Shown here: one piece after another, positions 42,501-52,113 of the stretch
Layout: each line of letters begins with the position of its first letter
How positions within the stretch are numbered: the stretch's first letter is position 1
Assembly: GCA_905221605.1 (NCBI GenBank)
Contig: CAJNDS010000567.1
Location: 1 to 64,000, forward strand
Direction of reading: 5' to 3'
From: Symbiodinium natans
Taxonomy: Eukaryota > Sar > Dinophyceae > Suessiales > Symbiodiniaceae
DNA: 64,000 nucleotides
Position numbers and translations under genes: made by a program
Notes under the pieces: generated by a model
Seen by the model: only the letters and a program-made list of their open reading frames with translations
Database searches by the model: none
What the model was told of the DNA's origin: nothing

Positions 42501-43086
42501 AGCACACCTTCGTGGTGAGTATATGATAGCTGACCTGTTGACAAAATTGATGAGTGGACAGGTGTATGCGAAGCAAAAGGCACTTTGGGGTCTCCAACTG
42601 TTGGTGCAAGGAACTGACTTGAAAAGGGCCTCCCTTGCAATGGCGGTCATGATGGTAGCTGCATCTCTACAAGGGATGGCAACTGGTGGAGAAGAAGCGC
42701 CAAATGCTGGATTCTTTTGCTCAGGGGAAGGAGTGTGCAGAGTCGCCAATGCACCTACGGTTATGGTTCTGGCTCACGGTATTGAAATGGTTATCAGCAA
42801 CGCAGACCTTGTTGCGTATTTGGTGGCAGCGATTATACTCTGGGAATTGGCATGGTGCCTCTTTCGGCGGCTGTATAAATGGCTGTGGGTCAAGAAAGTG
42901 GTGGTTATTCCTGCGAGTGCCACTTTGTATACAACGGTGGGTGGGAACTGTATGCACGCAAGCAGTGACTGTGATGTTCTGCGATATTCACAGCCCAGGG
43001 CCAAGACGCTTTGTAAGCATTGCCTCAAGGATGGCTGGGTGGTGAATGCTGAGTTCCTTGGTGAGGAACGGGCCGCTGGAACGTAA
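39427..43086 (+). CDS. pol: Copia dioxygenase-like domain, RT, RNase H and membrane tail
   Basis: Residues counted from 39427. After an acidic linker comes a 2OG-Fe(II) dioxygenase-like double-stranded beta-helix. Its H-x-D motif is H252/D254 (SLHRDSHN). GDYKDGQLWVEDE follows, then the second His 320 and Arg 329 (LHGPMPWKGNRVS), the residues expected for iron and 2-oxoglutarate. A coiled-coil stretch follows (about 440-530). The RT has GLDISKAFL (Asp 610) and YVDD (720-723). RNase H has YADASF (Asp 909), AEAELHAS (Glu 949/951) and TDS (Asp 987), then HLRGEYMIADLLTK. The C-terminus adds a membrane helix, LVAYLVAAIILWELAWCLF (about 1128-1146), and a Cys/His cluster (GNCMHASSDC, LCKHC). The stop is at 43084-43086. 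Confidence 0.9.
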   Translation: MEAQGTAKDPDELVLFPCATIFSNIKEPPELELEGVVEEQEPSPPEHRLKGKKPALRFADEEGPPLPPPRDPPVHHRLMAKSPASSLRGHVGSLRLLRKRGESPPLEIFEDDMQGLGELEESADVEDNVPGDEYWPTCCSPHENAYLVCKSETAEDGTQLEKEEQKAKSMYERSMYDYVDCDPKRVNRRGGINNWCTSTRALVLGHYTHGGVCGITKETHRRPWLCRFVRHHNPEAKFSALQISCNAPVSLHRDSHNEKHCCNYVCGFGDYKDGQLWVEDEKVLEEGAEVVEQSYGKKVLPGKLVDIHWNFMSFFPRKLHGPMPWKGNRVSLTGYTPVFMERLSYKDRCYLLQCKFPLPEPQAEEGEKRKWLKMTLKETSLDDIAEEVDYAVFEAHQWALEEHLSIRRLIAEQECCVLDEFHGSANESNGEKGSETREWLVKAKRAEEQLSKFLVKAAQVQQMVQENTALEAAEEVEFLQTKTIPTQEAMQELEKWRESLSEEVTSLVKELEVVEPTTQERLDKLAEEPNAPVIEYVPSLVVFTRKQGTGRRRARICACGNFISSTAATEYEGPRSLSRHSLYAPGLDSTTFRCQVRHAAYMVWIIAGLDISKAFLTAPMNRAQREGRLVVVQPPRAAVKLGLCTKEERWIVRKALYGLAESPAAWVEWRDQRLQGMSWVSKDGQAMSFQRSNADPSLFLIMAQEKPEGASKLVGTMGLYVDDFLMAGTMTVLREALEQIRKEWKTSQPEFCGPGCGDGFLKFLGVQIWYRNGSFFLNQEDFVRDLLNRRGYQIDETGKGSNLPMVKETPGEEEEVDIPSLRAAQGSVGEFLWVAIKTRPDLAFCTSQLSLWTSRRPRFVVKKAEEVFRYLAATPTLGLTFGAIATCEKERNEVLRYGRGVKVVESYADASFAAGENEKSHSGAVVVWGDCPVMWATQRQSTVALSTAEAELHASIEGATMIQSCTPIIAALVGTGEESLQKVLYTDSVSTCSIIQYPAGSWRTRHLRIRAAGVRSLVDRGYMVIAHLRGEYMIADLLTKLMSGQVYAKQKALWGLQLLVQGTDLKRASLAMAVMMVAASLQGMATGGEEAPNAGFFCSGEGVCRVANAPTVMVLAHGIEMVISNADLVAYLVAAIILWELAWCLFRRLYKWLWVKKVVVIPASATLYTTVGGNCMHASSDCDVLRYSQPRAKTLCKHCLKDGWVVNAEFLGEERAAGT

Positions 43087-43294
43087 ATTTTTTCAAGTGT
43101 GAGGTGAAGAAATCTCAATGGTAAGGGATTCGGCCAATGAGCTGAAGGTTCGTCCTGGAAAGACGTAAAACCATGGTGTGCAAATTAATGGCTATGGCCC
43201 GTCCATCGGACGTTAAACATGAAGATGACCGTTGTCAAAGCGACAATTTTTCGGTCAAAGGTCTGCACCTCCAGTTTGTGTCCTAGGAAATCCT

Positions 43295-43307
43295 AGGACA
43301 GGGGGAG
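43295..43307 (+). promoter_or_regulatory. Polypurine tract
   Basis: AGGACAGGGGGAG immediately precedes the 3' LTR, the expected site for plus-strand DNA priming. Confidence 0.8.
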
Positions 43308-43519
43308 TGCGGAGCTGCAGTTGGTATTGTAGAAAAGAGTTGGTGTTGAAAGTTGAAGGGTCAATGTACCTGGTAACCTTCATGGCTCAAGACTGGGCCA
43401 TGCGCCTGGTAGCAAAAAAGAGTTTCGAGTTCTTGGTGTTTGCTGGTTGGTTCAGGGTGAAACCTCTGGCGACTGTTAGGGTTGAGATTCTTTCCCTTCC
43501 CCTTTCGGTTGCCCCCGTA
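43308..43519 (+). repeat. 3' LTR (212 bp)
   Basis: Matches the 5' LTR throughout, except for the longer pyrimidine stretch CTTTCCCTTCCCC. Followed by the TAGGG duplication at 43520-43524 and more telomere-type repeats. Confidence 0.95.
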
Positions 43520-43524
43520 TAGGG

Positions 43525-44070
43525 TTTAGGGTTTGGGGTTTAGGGTTTGGGGTTTAGGTTTTAGGGTTTGGGGTTTAGGGTTTACTAGTATTTGCTTACG
43601 AACCCCAAAAGAATGAAAAAAAACAAGAATCCCTATATTGCCCTTACGAGGAAGAATATCTTGGATTTTTGGGGGTTCTCATGCACTTAACAGTTTTTAG
43701 GTTTACGGGGTTTAGGGTTCTGGGCTCAGGGTGTGGGGTTTCAGGTTGCTTCCCAAAAAATCGTCTGCGACCCGAACTAAACCCTAAACCCTAAACCCTA
43801 AACCCTAAACCCTAAACCCTACACCCTAAACCCTAAACCCTAAAGCCTAAACCGAACTGGTGGGGGTTTCCCAGAAGGATGCAAAGTTTCCGGGCCTTTG
43901 GGGCCTTTCGGGCCTAACGCCTGAGACTTCAAGGCCTCCGGCCCCTTAGCCCCAAAAGCCATATATATATATATATATATATATATGCCTATATATATAT
44001 ATATATATACCTATATATATGTATATACCTATATATATATATATACCTGTATATATATATATATATATGA
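43525..44070. repeat. Telomere-type arrays and a long (TA)n tract
   Basis: TTTAGGG/TTTGGGG variants to 43585, (CCCTAAA)n at 43776-43856, then TA repeats punctuated by CCTA at 43960-44068. No gene is visible in 43520-44270. Confidence 0.9.
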
Positions 44071-44266
44071 GGCTGATACCTTTAGGGTTCTTTTTGCTTA
44101 GTTTCTATGGGCAGTACTAAGAAGCAAAGCAAAACTTATTGTTTATGCTCACACTGAAGCTACACAATACGCGTCAGAAGGTTTAATACATGCTAAAATT
44201 TGTTTATGAAAAATGTTCGCATTGATATTCTTGTGAGCTGGTTGCCTGTATTTGTTGAACCCGCCG

Positions 44267-44760
44267 CAGAACCTCATCCCTACACTTGATCTGTCAAAAT
44301 TGTTTTCGTGCGTTCTTTGTGTTGATTGTTGTTCGCGTTAATGTTTTTGTGGGTTGATTGCTGTACTTGTTGGACGCGCGTGCGCTTGCAAGTGCAATCT
44401 GTTCCCAGAACCTCATCCCTACACTTGATCTGTCAAAATTGTTTTCGTGCGTTCTTTGTGTTGATTGTTGTTCGCGTTAATGTTTTTGTGGGTTGATTGC
44501 TGTACTTGTTGGACGCGCGTGCGCTTGCAAGTGCAATCTGTTCGCAGAACCTCATCCCTACACTTGAACTGTCAAACTTGTTTTCGTGCGTTCTTTCTGT
44601 TGATTGTTGTTCGCGTTAATGTTTTTGTGGGTTGATTGCTGTACTTGTTGGACGCGCGTGCGCTTGCAAGTGCAATCTGTTCGCAGAACCTCATCCCTAC
44701 ACTTGAACTGTCAAAATTGTTTTCGTGCGTTCTTTGTGTTGATTGTTGTTCGCATTAATA
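44267..44760. repeat. 139-bp tandem repeat, about 3.5 copies
   Basis: CAGAACCTCATCCCTACACT begins copies at about 44267, 44406, 44545 and 44684, an exact 139-bp period. Copies differ by only a few substitutions (CTTGATCTG versus CTTGAACTG). The plus-strand open frame that crosses into 45284 begins in this repeat. Confidence 0.95.
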
Positions 44761-45284
44761 TTTACCACAATCCCTGCATTGGCAGCAAAACCCTCGCATC
44801 CACACCAGTGTTGACCATGGCAGTAAGTAAACTGACAGCCCAGCATATGCGATACTGGCCAACAGAAACATGCAACAACTACGGCCACTGCACCACAATC
44901 CTTTCATCGGACGCAGAGAGAATCTCAGCAAGATCCGCTTCGTCGTCGGTTTGTGTGCAGCTTGCGTGCAGCAAGCAACTGGAGGCTCGGGTCCATATGA
45001 CCTCATGCCCCTTTCCATTCAACCCGACTTCGCACGCTGCTCCTTTGACGCAAACAACTTCTCCGAGCCCATCAGAACTAAAAGTCTCAATAATGCCACT
45101 GTCCACCAGGAAGACTTTAGCTGCGCAAACTCGCCAGCTGCTACATCTACAACTCGACCTGAACAATATCAACTACATCCTCCAAAGCCGTACTAACCCC
45201 AAACTACCTTTATACAACTTAACACAACCCTTCAACGTCTGGAGCACGCAAACCCAGCTACAGGCTCAGATGCCACGTCGATAA
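44760..45284 (+). CDS. Doubtful open stretch, Ser/Thr-rich
   Basis: Plus-strand open frame ending at 45284 with Ser/Thr/Pro-rich and Cys-containing sequence. The minus strand is also open across 44879-45172. No motif supports either, so I list it only as an unresolved candidate. The interval 45285-45835 shows nothing certain. Confidence 0.2.
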   Translation: MYHNPCIGSKTLASTPVLTMAVSKLTAQHMRYWPTETCNNYGHCTTILSSDAERISARSASSSVCVQLACSKQLEARVHMTSCPFPFNPTSHAAPLTQTTSPSPSELKVSIMPLSTRKTLAAQTRQLLHLQLDLNNINYILQSRTNPKLPLYNLTQPFNVWSTQTQLQAQMPRR

Positions 45285-45936
45285 TGCCATAGCCTTTGGC
45301 TTGTCCTGCGAAGTCAGACGTTCAAGATCCATAGTAGGAATGCATGGGACGAGATGCAGGACGCAACATTCGTGCGGCATGTCCTCCAGGGCGTCCACCA
45401 GTACCGTCGCCTCTTCTCTTCCTTGGCGAGATTTGGGTACTTGAGGTGCTGGATTTGCAGTCTTCCTCTCATCGACTTCAATGCCTGACTGTCAAGTTCA
45501 TATTCGAGGTTTAGGGGCTCCGAAACTTAGACTTCAGGGTTCACAGCGCGATGTCTTTTTTCAAGATGCCGAAATGGTTACAGACACGTAGTTTCTGATA
45601 TTTTGTGATCCCAACAACGCCCGCCACCCCCGCAACTACATTCGAACATCCAAATTCACAAAGCCCTGCCTAATATTTAACTATACCATATCCCTCCTAT
45701 CACGAAAACCGCAAGCTACCAAGCAAGTTTTAGGGTTTCGGGTTTGGGGCCGGCTTCCAGGTTGCAGAGGGCCTTTGAAGGTTCAGGGGCGTGCCTCTTG
45801 TATGGGTGCGCGGGTGGTTGTGAAGCCATGAGGGCTTAGGGTTTTCGGGTTTAGGGTTTAGGGTTTTGGGTTTACGGTTTAGGGTTTAGGGTTTAGGGTT
45901 TAGCGTTTAGGGTTTAGGGTTTAGGGTTTTGTAAAC

Positions 45937-46123
45937 CTGAGCCACCCGCATCTTGCTTCTCCTCATCCGTGAGATCATCCCATTTTCTCTTCCTAGCGTG
46001 AGTGAGAGTGTTAGCTACCACTTGATCTAGGCAAACAATACGTGACTCTCTGAGTATGTCCTCATGTACACTAGAAACCATTATGAACTTCTCGTCTGCT
46101 TCTGTTTCACATAAATACCACAT
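45937..46123 (-). CDS. Possible first exon, acidic/basic protein
   Basis: Minus-strand open stretch beginning MWYLCETEADEKFIMVSSVH, containing ARKRKWDDLTDEEKQDAGGS and ending at CTCAG|GTTTAC, a good GT donor. The following intron starts with AAAACCCTAAACCC, a telomere-type array (45836-45930). The rest of the gene would lie to the left but was not found. No family recognised. Confidence 0.48.
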
Positions 46124-46261
46124 GCTGAGACAGCTGCCTTGGCATCAGCCACTTGGGGTGGATCTTCGACAGGTCCAGGACTTGCTCCTCATCATACGCA
46201 GCAGTTGGGCTTGAATAGGTTGCTCAGGTCTGGGGTTTCTATGCTTGCTGTCAGTTCATCT

Positions 46262-47350
46262 GACCTGCGGCGCCTCCAGCATCTCCTCCTGAGCCTAAGT
46301 CGGGCTTGCGTTGGGCTTACATGAAACGATTTCTTTCAGCACTTCTGCGACGAGCGCTGAGAGCAAGGCGATCGGGTCGCACTCTACTTCTTCTTCACGC
46401 TCCTGTCAGAGTTACATTTGATACATGACTTTGATTGCAGGCGGTCGGATGGTGAGGTGTGCCTCTAGCATCTCCTCCTGAGCCAGATTCAAGCGTGCAT
46501 GAGACGGTTGGTTTTCGTGCTTCTGCGACAAGCTCTGAGAGCAAGGCGGCGGGCTCGCACTCTACTTCTTCTTCTTCAAAGCCCTGTCAAGGCTAGACTT
46601 GGTTCAGGACGTTGTTTGTGCATGGTCTTAAGGTCAGGTGTGCCTCCTGCATCTCCTCCTGAGCTTGTGTCAGGCGTACATGAGATGTTTTTTTCATGCT
46701 TCTGCCCTGAGAGCAAGGCTGGCTGGTCGCAGTAGCTTTCTTCTGCTGCTTCTTCTTCGCGTTCCTGTCAGAGGCGATGCAGGATTTTGATTGCAGGCGG
46801 TCTGGAGGGTCAGATGTGCCTCCAGCATCTCCTCCTGAGCCTGAGTCAGGCGTACATGAGATGTTTTTTTTCATGCTTCTGCCCTGAGAGCAAGGCTGGC
46901 TGGTCGCAGTAGCTTTCTTCTTCTTCTTCTGCTTCTTCTTCGCGTTCCTGTCAGAGGCGATGCAGGATTTTGATTGCAGGTGGTCTGGAGGGTCAGATGT
47001 GCCTCCGGCATCTCCTCCAGAGCCTGAGTCAGGCGTACATGAGATGTTTTTTTTTCATGCTTCTGCCCTGAGAGCAAGGCTGGCTGGTCGCAGTAGCTTT
47101 CTTCTTCTTCAAGTTCCTGTCAGAGATGACGCGGGACTTTGGTTGCAGGCGGTTTGGAGGTTCAGGTGTGCCTCCGGCATCTCCTCCTGAGCCTGAGTCA
47201 GGCGTACATGAGATGGTTGTTTCTGCAACGAGCGCCGGGAGCAAGGCGGCAGGCACGCACTCTACTTCTTCTTCGCAGACCTGTCAGGGCTAGTCTTGGT
47301 TCAGGACGTGTGCGCGCGTGGTCTTAAGGTGAGGTATGCCTGCGTCACCT
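46262..47350 (-). repeat. 170-185-bp tandem repeat with coding-like units, about 6 copies
   Basis: The words CAGGCGTACATGAGATG and GCATCTCCTCCTGAGCC recur near 46306, 46492, 46671, 46847, 47030 and 47199. On the minus strand each unit has an open stretch reading like ISCTPDSGSGGDAGGTS followed by a Lys-rich KKKATATSQPCSQGR. Units therefore resemble duplicated exons or a repeat protein. The two central units are nearly identical, so homogenisation is recent. Frames do not run through all units without stops. Confidence 0.75.
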
Positions 47351-47669
47351 CCTGCTGAGCCTGAGCCAGGCTTGTAATTCTGGTTCTGAAGGTTCGGAAG
47401 ATGTCTTGATTTTATACAAACATAATTTGCTTGTATAATCAGGTGGGCCTGGGCCCTCTCCAACAGATGCGCCGGCGGCGGATCTTTTGGCGGGACAGGC
47501 ACCTTGCGCAAGCACTTCTGTTTTATTTCCGTCGCAGCAAACTGGTGCGTGGCACACAAGGACCCAACCCCTGCGACCGCCATCACACGGGCCGCTGTGA
47601 CCTTGTTGTTTTCAGCGTATGTAGCCACACACTCAAGTTTTGTTGCTCACCCAACCTGAGTTCATGACT

Positions 47670-48035
47670 GGGGGATAAGGCTTTGCCTTAGTTCAGGTTG
47701 GCAGCAGTAGCAGCAGATGCTTGGCCTTCATCGACTTGGCTTGTTGTCTTGCGTTCCTTCTTGCCTCTGAGTTCAGAGCCACAAGCGGTCGGGGCCTAGG
47801 GAAAGCAGACCTTGCCTCGGTTCAAGACGGCAGCAGTAGCTGCAGACGCTTGGCCTTCATCGATTTATATCACTGCGCTTGTTGTCTTGCGTTCCTTCTT
47901 GCCTCTGAGTCCATAGCTACAAGCGGTCGAGGCCTAGATGTCACAGTGGAAACAGGCCTTGCCTTAGTTCAAAACGTCAGCAGTAGCTGCAGATGCTTGG
48001 CCTTCATCAGCTTAGTTCAGAGCTGGCAGCGGTCG
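47670..48035. repeat. About 150-bp tandem repeat, three copies
   Basis: GCAGATGCTTGGCCTTCATC and TTGTCTTGCGTTCCTTCTTG recur near 47715, 47848 and 47990. Copies diverge by insertions. No gene assigned. Confidence 0.75.
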
Positions 48036-49128
48036 GGGCTTTGGCATGGGCCTCCATGTCCATGCCCTCCATTCCTGAATCTAATTCTTATTGCCAGGTA
48101 ATATTGTTCAGAGATTTTGTTCGCTATAGTCTTGGTTCCCTTAGTCACGGGCTGAGCTGGCCGATGCCAGGCAAGCCTTGCCGTGATCGAACATGTTTTG
48201 CTTTGCGTGGATGCTGCAAATCAAGGCACAGCGGACTTGTTTCAATGTATACAAGGAGTAGGGTTCGCGCCAGGTGGGCACGCACACGGCGTGCTTCTCC
48301 GTCCATACTTCCGCTAAGAGCCATACGCAGCGACAAGAAATCGATATAGATCGCGCTATCGCGCGACGCCTCCCATGCAGAGTCTTGCTGACACAAGTCT
48401 AACGGTGATTGCTGGAAAAACATCATGGCTCCGCCTTATAACGAGAAGGATAATGAATGTCTGGAACGATTGCTTTAGCAAGTACAGACGTGTAGCACTG
48501 CTTGCGTACCCTATGACAACTCCTCGCGAAACGCACTAGCGCCTTCATTGTAAGACTCAAGCGTCGCCTGCAGAACTACTGGAGCTGATGTTTTGCAAGC
48601 AAGCATCAGCGTCCTCAGCTTATACCCTGTCAGCTTTGGAAAGGAATACCTAGCGCCACACTGGCACTGTCCATTTGCCGATAGGCAGGTTCTTGCTCAT
48701 GACTATCAGTGATCTAAGCGAGATCACAGCTCACCCACGCGCAGCTCCCGTGAGCATAGACGCGAAACCCTAAACCGAAACCGCATGAATCATCGTCCTG
48801 CATGAATGAATGATGCAGCCGTTCGTCTATCGTCAAATCATTACTAATGACTTTCAGAGATCTGACCGAAATCTGAGCGCTTCCCATACGAATCACACTC
48901 TTGCATGTGTGACATGCGTTCTGCTCCTCTGACTGAGAGAAGCTTCGCAGTCCAGACAAGCTTGTGACATGCTTGCATAATTCCCCCCTCATACAGAATA
49001 TATGTATATGTTATATATGTGATCTATATACTAGAATACATTTGAGAGCAACCTTTCGGGTCTTTTAGAAAACATTAACATATGCTCCTTTATGGATGAT
49101 GGTATATTCATATTTAGAAACTCGATCA

Positions 49129-49254
49129 AGGGCTGTAGTTACTCATAACTTGTTGGAAAACAAACAAACAAACACACATACATACATACATATATACATA
49201 CATACTGTAATAAAATCTATTTCTTTAACAAGTTATAAGCAAAGACAGCCCTTG
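49129..49254. mobile_element. About 125-bp inverted-repeat element
   Basis: AAGGGCTGT...CATAACTTGTT at the left pairs with AACAAGTTAT...ACAGCCCTT at the right. The loop contains CAAACAAACAAACACACATACATACATA. Structure and length match a MITE. Between 48060 and 49090 nothing else could be assigned. Confidence 0.7.
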
Positions 49255-49419
49255 CATTATTTAGGGTTACACGGGTTACAGCATTTCAATCACCGCCCGG
49301 ACAGGCAGAGGGGTACGTACAGGAAGCCGGCCACACCGCTTCCCCCTCCGCCTAATAGCTCTTTCTTTGGCCTCGGCCACGGTGATTGAATGGGGGGTAA
49401 GGAAAAAAAATCCGCGTCG

Positions 49420-49920
49420 GCGTCCAGCCGACCAGCGTGTAGAACAAGCTGACCAAGATGTAACGTTCCTTTACACATCCAAACCATCCCAACCGTTTCC
49501 CTGGACCTCAGTGGCGACACAGTCCCACTCGTTTAAATTTACTCTGACCTAAATTTAATTCTGATTACATAAAGGTTTTGGAATTTCACGCTCTTCTGGA
49601 AGACAGGGCGTCACGCGCGAGCGTTTCAGTTAATTCTACTTGGTCAGTTCAATTGAATCAGTTCACAGAACTGACAGTACAGGATGCTTGATATGGCATA
49701 GTCATGTATGTATATTTGCTCATAGTATTCTCGCGTTGCCGCAGCTGGATTTTATGTCTTTCGTCAGAAGACGCATCTAGAAGAAGCAGACCAGGATTTA
49801 GTTCCCCTCCACATATCCAGACTATCCCAGCCATTCCTCTGGATATTTCTGAGGTTTCCCCCTGAATCTCCCTGGCGACACTGTCCCCTGGTTCAACTCT
49901 CCCTCCGACCTACAAGGCTT
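49420..49920. repeat. Diverged direct duplication of about 130 bp
   Basis: CACATCCAAACCATCCCAACC...TGGCGACACAGTCCCACT (about 49474-49530) recurs as CACATATCCAGACTATCCCAGCC...TGGCGACACTGTCCCCTG (about 49812-49895). The remainder up to 50640 shows only a (GT)n tract at 50247-50273. Confidence 0.6.
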
Positions 49921-50643
49921 TCTGCATTTTGAGACAATATGATATGTTTTCAGAAATCTGAGCTTAAGTATCTAAAGTACACTTAAGTTTTAGCTAAATC
50001 ACTCAGATCAAATGCACCCATGTGCTGGAATTACTTTGTTATCCAGTTTAACTATACATAATTAAATATGAAACACAAAAAACCTCAGTCAAAAATGCTC
50101 CTAAAGCTACACACACGCCGAACTAATCTGACTATTTAAAGGCAACATGCAGCTATTAACATGGTCGGATGCGTCTGTGCATACGTAATGATGTGTCTGC
50201 ATTTGCGCATGTGCGTATATGTGTCACCGCGCGCGAGTGTGCTTGCGTGTGTGTGTGTGTGTGTGTGTGTGTACAGTTGAAACGCTCAGACGTCTAACCT
50301 CTTCTTCAGTGGAAAAACCGCAGAAAGCTATCATGCGCAGCCGAATACAATAAGCGATTTTTTTCTGTTTTAACACAATCGCAGCGCTCAGAAATCATGG
50401 CGCTAGAGAGTTCCATGAAAGAACTCAGTTGTGCAAATGTGTTTGTATGTGCGTGCGCATGTGTTTCTCTAATTAGAAACATACCTTTTTTTCCTACAAC
50501 GACACGACGTATGACGTGCAGAGCTAACCAAAAATTTGTCAACTCGCAGAGCCTTGCAAAGCAGACGGAAGCACAACGAGCGCGATCTAAAGCGTCATCA
50601 TTATTCTAAGAACTCATAAGTCTAGAAAGCTTGCGTCAAGCTA

Positions 50644-52113
50644 TTACCGTGCTTTCCTGCCTGCGCTTCGCAAGGTGTTGCGCCTGCGTAAATTCAGAGG
50701 AGTCACGTGCTGCTTTGGCTTCTTAGAAGCGGATCGGGACGCAGGTCGCTTCGCGAGCCATCTCCGAACAAGAACCTCCTCGTCCTGTCTCATCTTTACC
50801 AGAGGCAAGTTGCTTTTTGCTTGTGCTCCCTGGTGTGTCTGCTCAGAACACCACTCGGACCAGTCGGTCTCCGACCAGAGAGAGTTCTGGGTGCATCTCG
50901 CGAGCAACACGCTTTCCGACGTTACAGTCGACATTGGAAACTGACATGCAACGTGGTGAGACAGCAGTTTAATGTAACTGTAGTACTTGAGTTTTAAAGC
51001 TAGAGTAGATCTGTGCATGACGTTCGTCGATCGGTTCCATGAATTCAGTTCGGCGTGCAGTGCTTCGTTACTTGAGGTACCGCTCGGAAGCAAGGGCAGG
51101 TACTCTTTGGGAAACCGCATCCTTATGCGGATATTGTTCATTAACCATTCTAAACGATCTGGGGCGCATGCAGACCAGAGCACGCGATAGACTTCCTTAT
51201 TGGCGCCCGTCACTTTGCGTTGAACTTCAGTCTGATGAAGTGAACAAATCGCAGCGAGACAGTGAATGAAATCAATTCGTTTCCGAAAGGGTGTAGTCGT
51301 CTCCAGACCAGATAACTTCATTCGGGCATCCCGCTCCGGCATCCATGGCGGAAGAATAGCATTCCTGGCGCTCTCCTCATCTCGATTCAGCGGCAGGGAA
51401 TCTTCGCCAGTGAAGAAAACACTGCTCCACTCAGTGTCCCCCTGTTGGCAAGGCACTATGAATTTACGCAGCAATCTTCTCAGAGTTTTGGAACCAGTGG
51501 TTTTCTTGTTCCACTGCGCATATTCGTAAACGATTGCCAGGTGAATGGGATCCAGACACATTGCCTTGAGGCGTGGACATATGGACTTCATTTCGCCATA
51601 AAACTTTGATGAGGGACTGTCCGTTGCCAAGTACTCGATCATGTTCAGCTGCGACGAATTAAAATTATCGCCTAGAGCAGCAGCCACATACTCGGATTTT
51701 TCCGACGGAAGTGGATGCATCAGGAGAACAGCACCTGACCTGCCTCTTGCTGTCAATAGCCTCCGCCAGGCGATGGTGTCGTCGAATGGTGCAGCGTCTC
51801 GGACTTGCTTGGCAGCTCTATACGACTCCTGTCCTTTTAATTTCATGCATGTCTTCATAGTCGCATCGAGACTGACGTACATCCATTCCTTGTTCTTCTC
51901 GAGGAGGTCAGTCATTCGGGAAACGCTTCCTTTGAATGCGCTGGACTGCGCAATGTCTTCCAGAATAGGAAGCCAAAATCGAACGTTCACAGGCAAAAGA
52001 GATGACAGCCTGTTCGCGGTCGCATGCGCTGCAATATGGAAGCGAGGCCCGAGTGCTCTTACCTTACTTCGAAACAGTTCAGCAAGGTAAAACTGTACAT
52101 AGAAATTATACAA
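50644..52113 (-). CDS. DDE transposase, copy 1
   Basis: A 489-codon frame (no ATG at its upstream edge, so it probably continues from the preceding frame). Candidate catalytic residues are Asp 83 (YVSLDATMK), Asp 188 in CLDPIHLA (a D-x-x-H arrangement) and Glu 350 in GTSSNEALHAELN. This D...DxxH...NE-x-x-H/L pattern matches RNase H-fold eukaryotic transposases of the MULE and KDZ/Zisupton type. Between D2 and E lies an about 160-residue insertion. The C-terminus is Lys/Arg-rich (KKPKQH...RRRNTLRSAGRKAR), consistent with DNA binding or nuclear entry. It would excise and insert the element. Confidence 0.7.
   Translation of the reverse strand: MYNFYVQFYLAELFRSKVRALGPRFHIAAHATANRLSSLLPVNVRFWLPILEDIAQSSAFKGSVSRMTDLLEKNKEWMYVSLDATMKTCMKLKGQESYRAAKQVRDAAPFDDTIAWRRLLTARGRSGAVLLMHPLPSEKSEYVAAALGDNFNSSQLNMIEYLATDSPSSKFYGEMKSICPRLKAMCLDPIHLAIVYEYAQWNKKTTGSKTLRRLLRKFIVPCQQGDTEWSSVFFTGEDSLPLNRDEESARNAILPPWMPERDARMKLSGLETTTPFRKRIDFIHCLAAICSLHQTEVQRKVTGANKEVYRVLWSACAPDRLEWLMNNIRIRMRFPKEYLPLLPSGTSSNEALHAELNSWNRSTNVMHRSTLALKLKYYSYIKLLSHHVACQFPMSTVTSESVLLARCTQNSLWSETDWSEWCSEQTHQGAQAKSNLPLVKMRQDEEVLVRRWLAKRPASRSASKKPKQHVTPLNLRRRNTLRSAGRKAR

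Larger units (their letters stand above)
33638..43519 (+). mobile_element. Complete Ty1/copia-type LTR retrotransposon
   Basis: A 9,882-bp element with two LTRs (206 and 212 bp), a primer-binding site, a polypurine tract and a pol order of protease, integrase, RT, RNase H, which defines Ty1/copia (integrase before RT). The target-site duplication is TAGGG at 33633-33637 and 43520-43524, within telomere-type repeats. The LTRs begin TG but end TA. They are identical except for one pyrimidine-rich spot (a 6-bp length change plus adjacent substitutions), so the insertion is recent. The coding region has four frame changes. Extra domains (second retropepsin, methyltransferase-like, dioxygenase-like, C-terminal membrane segment) enlarge it beyond a typical copia element. 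Confidence 0.95.
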
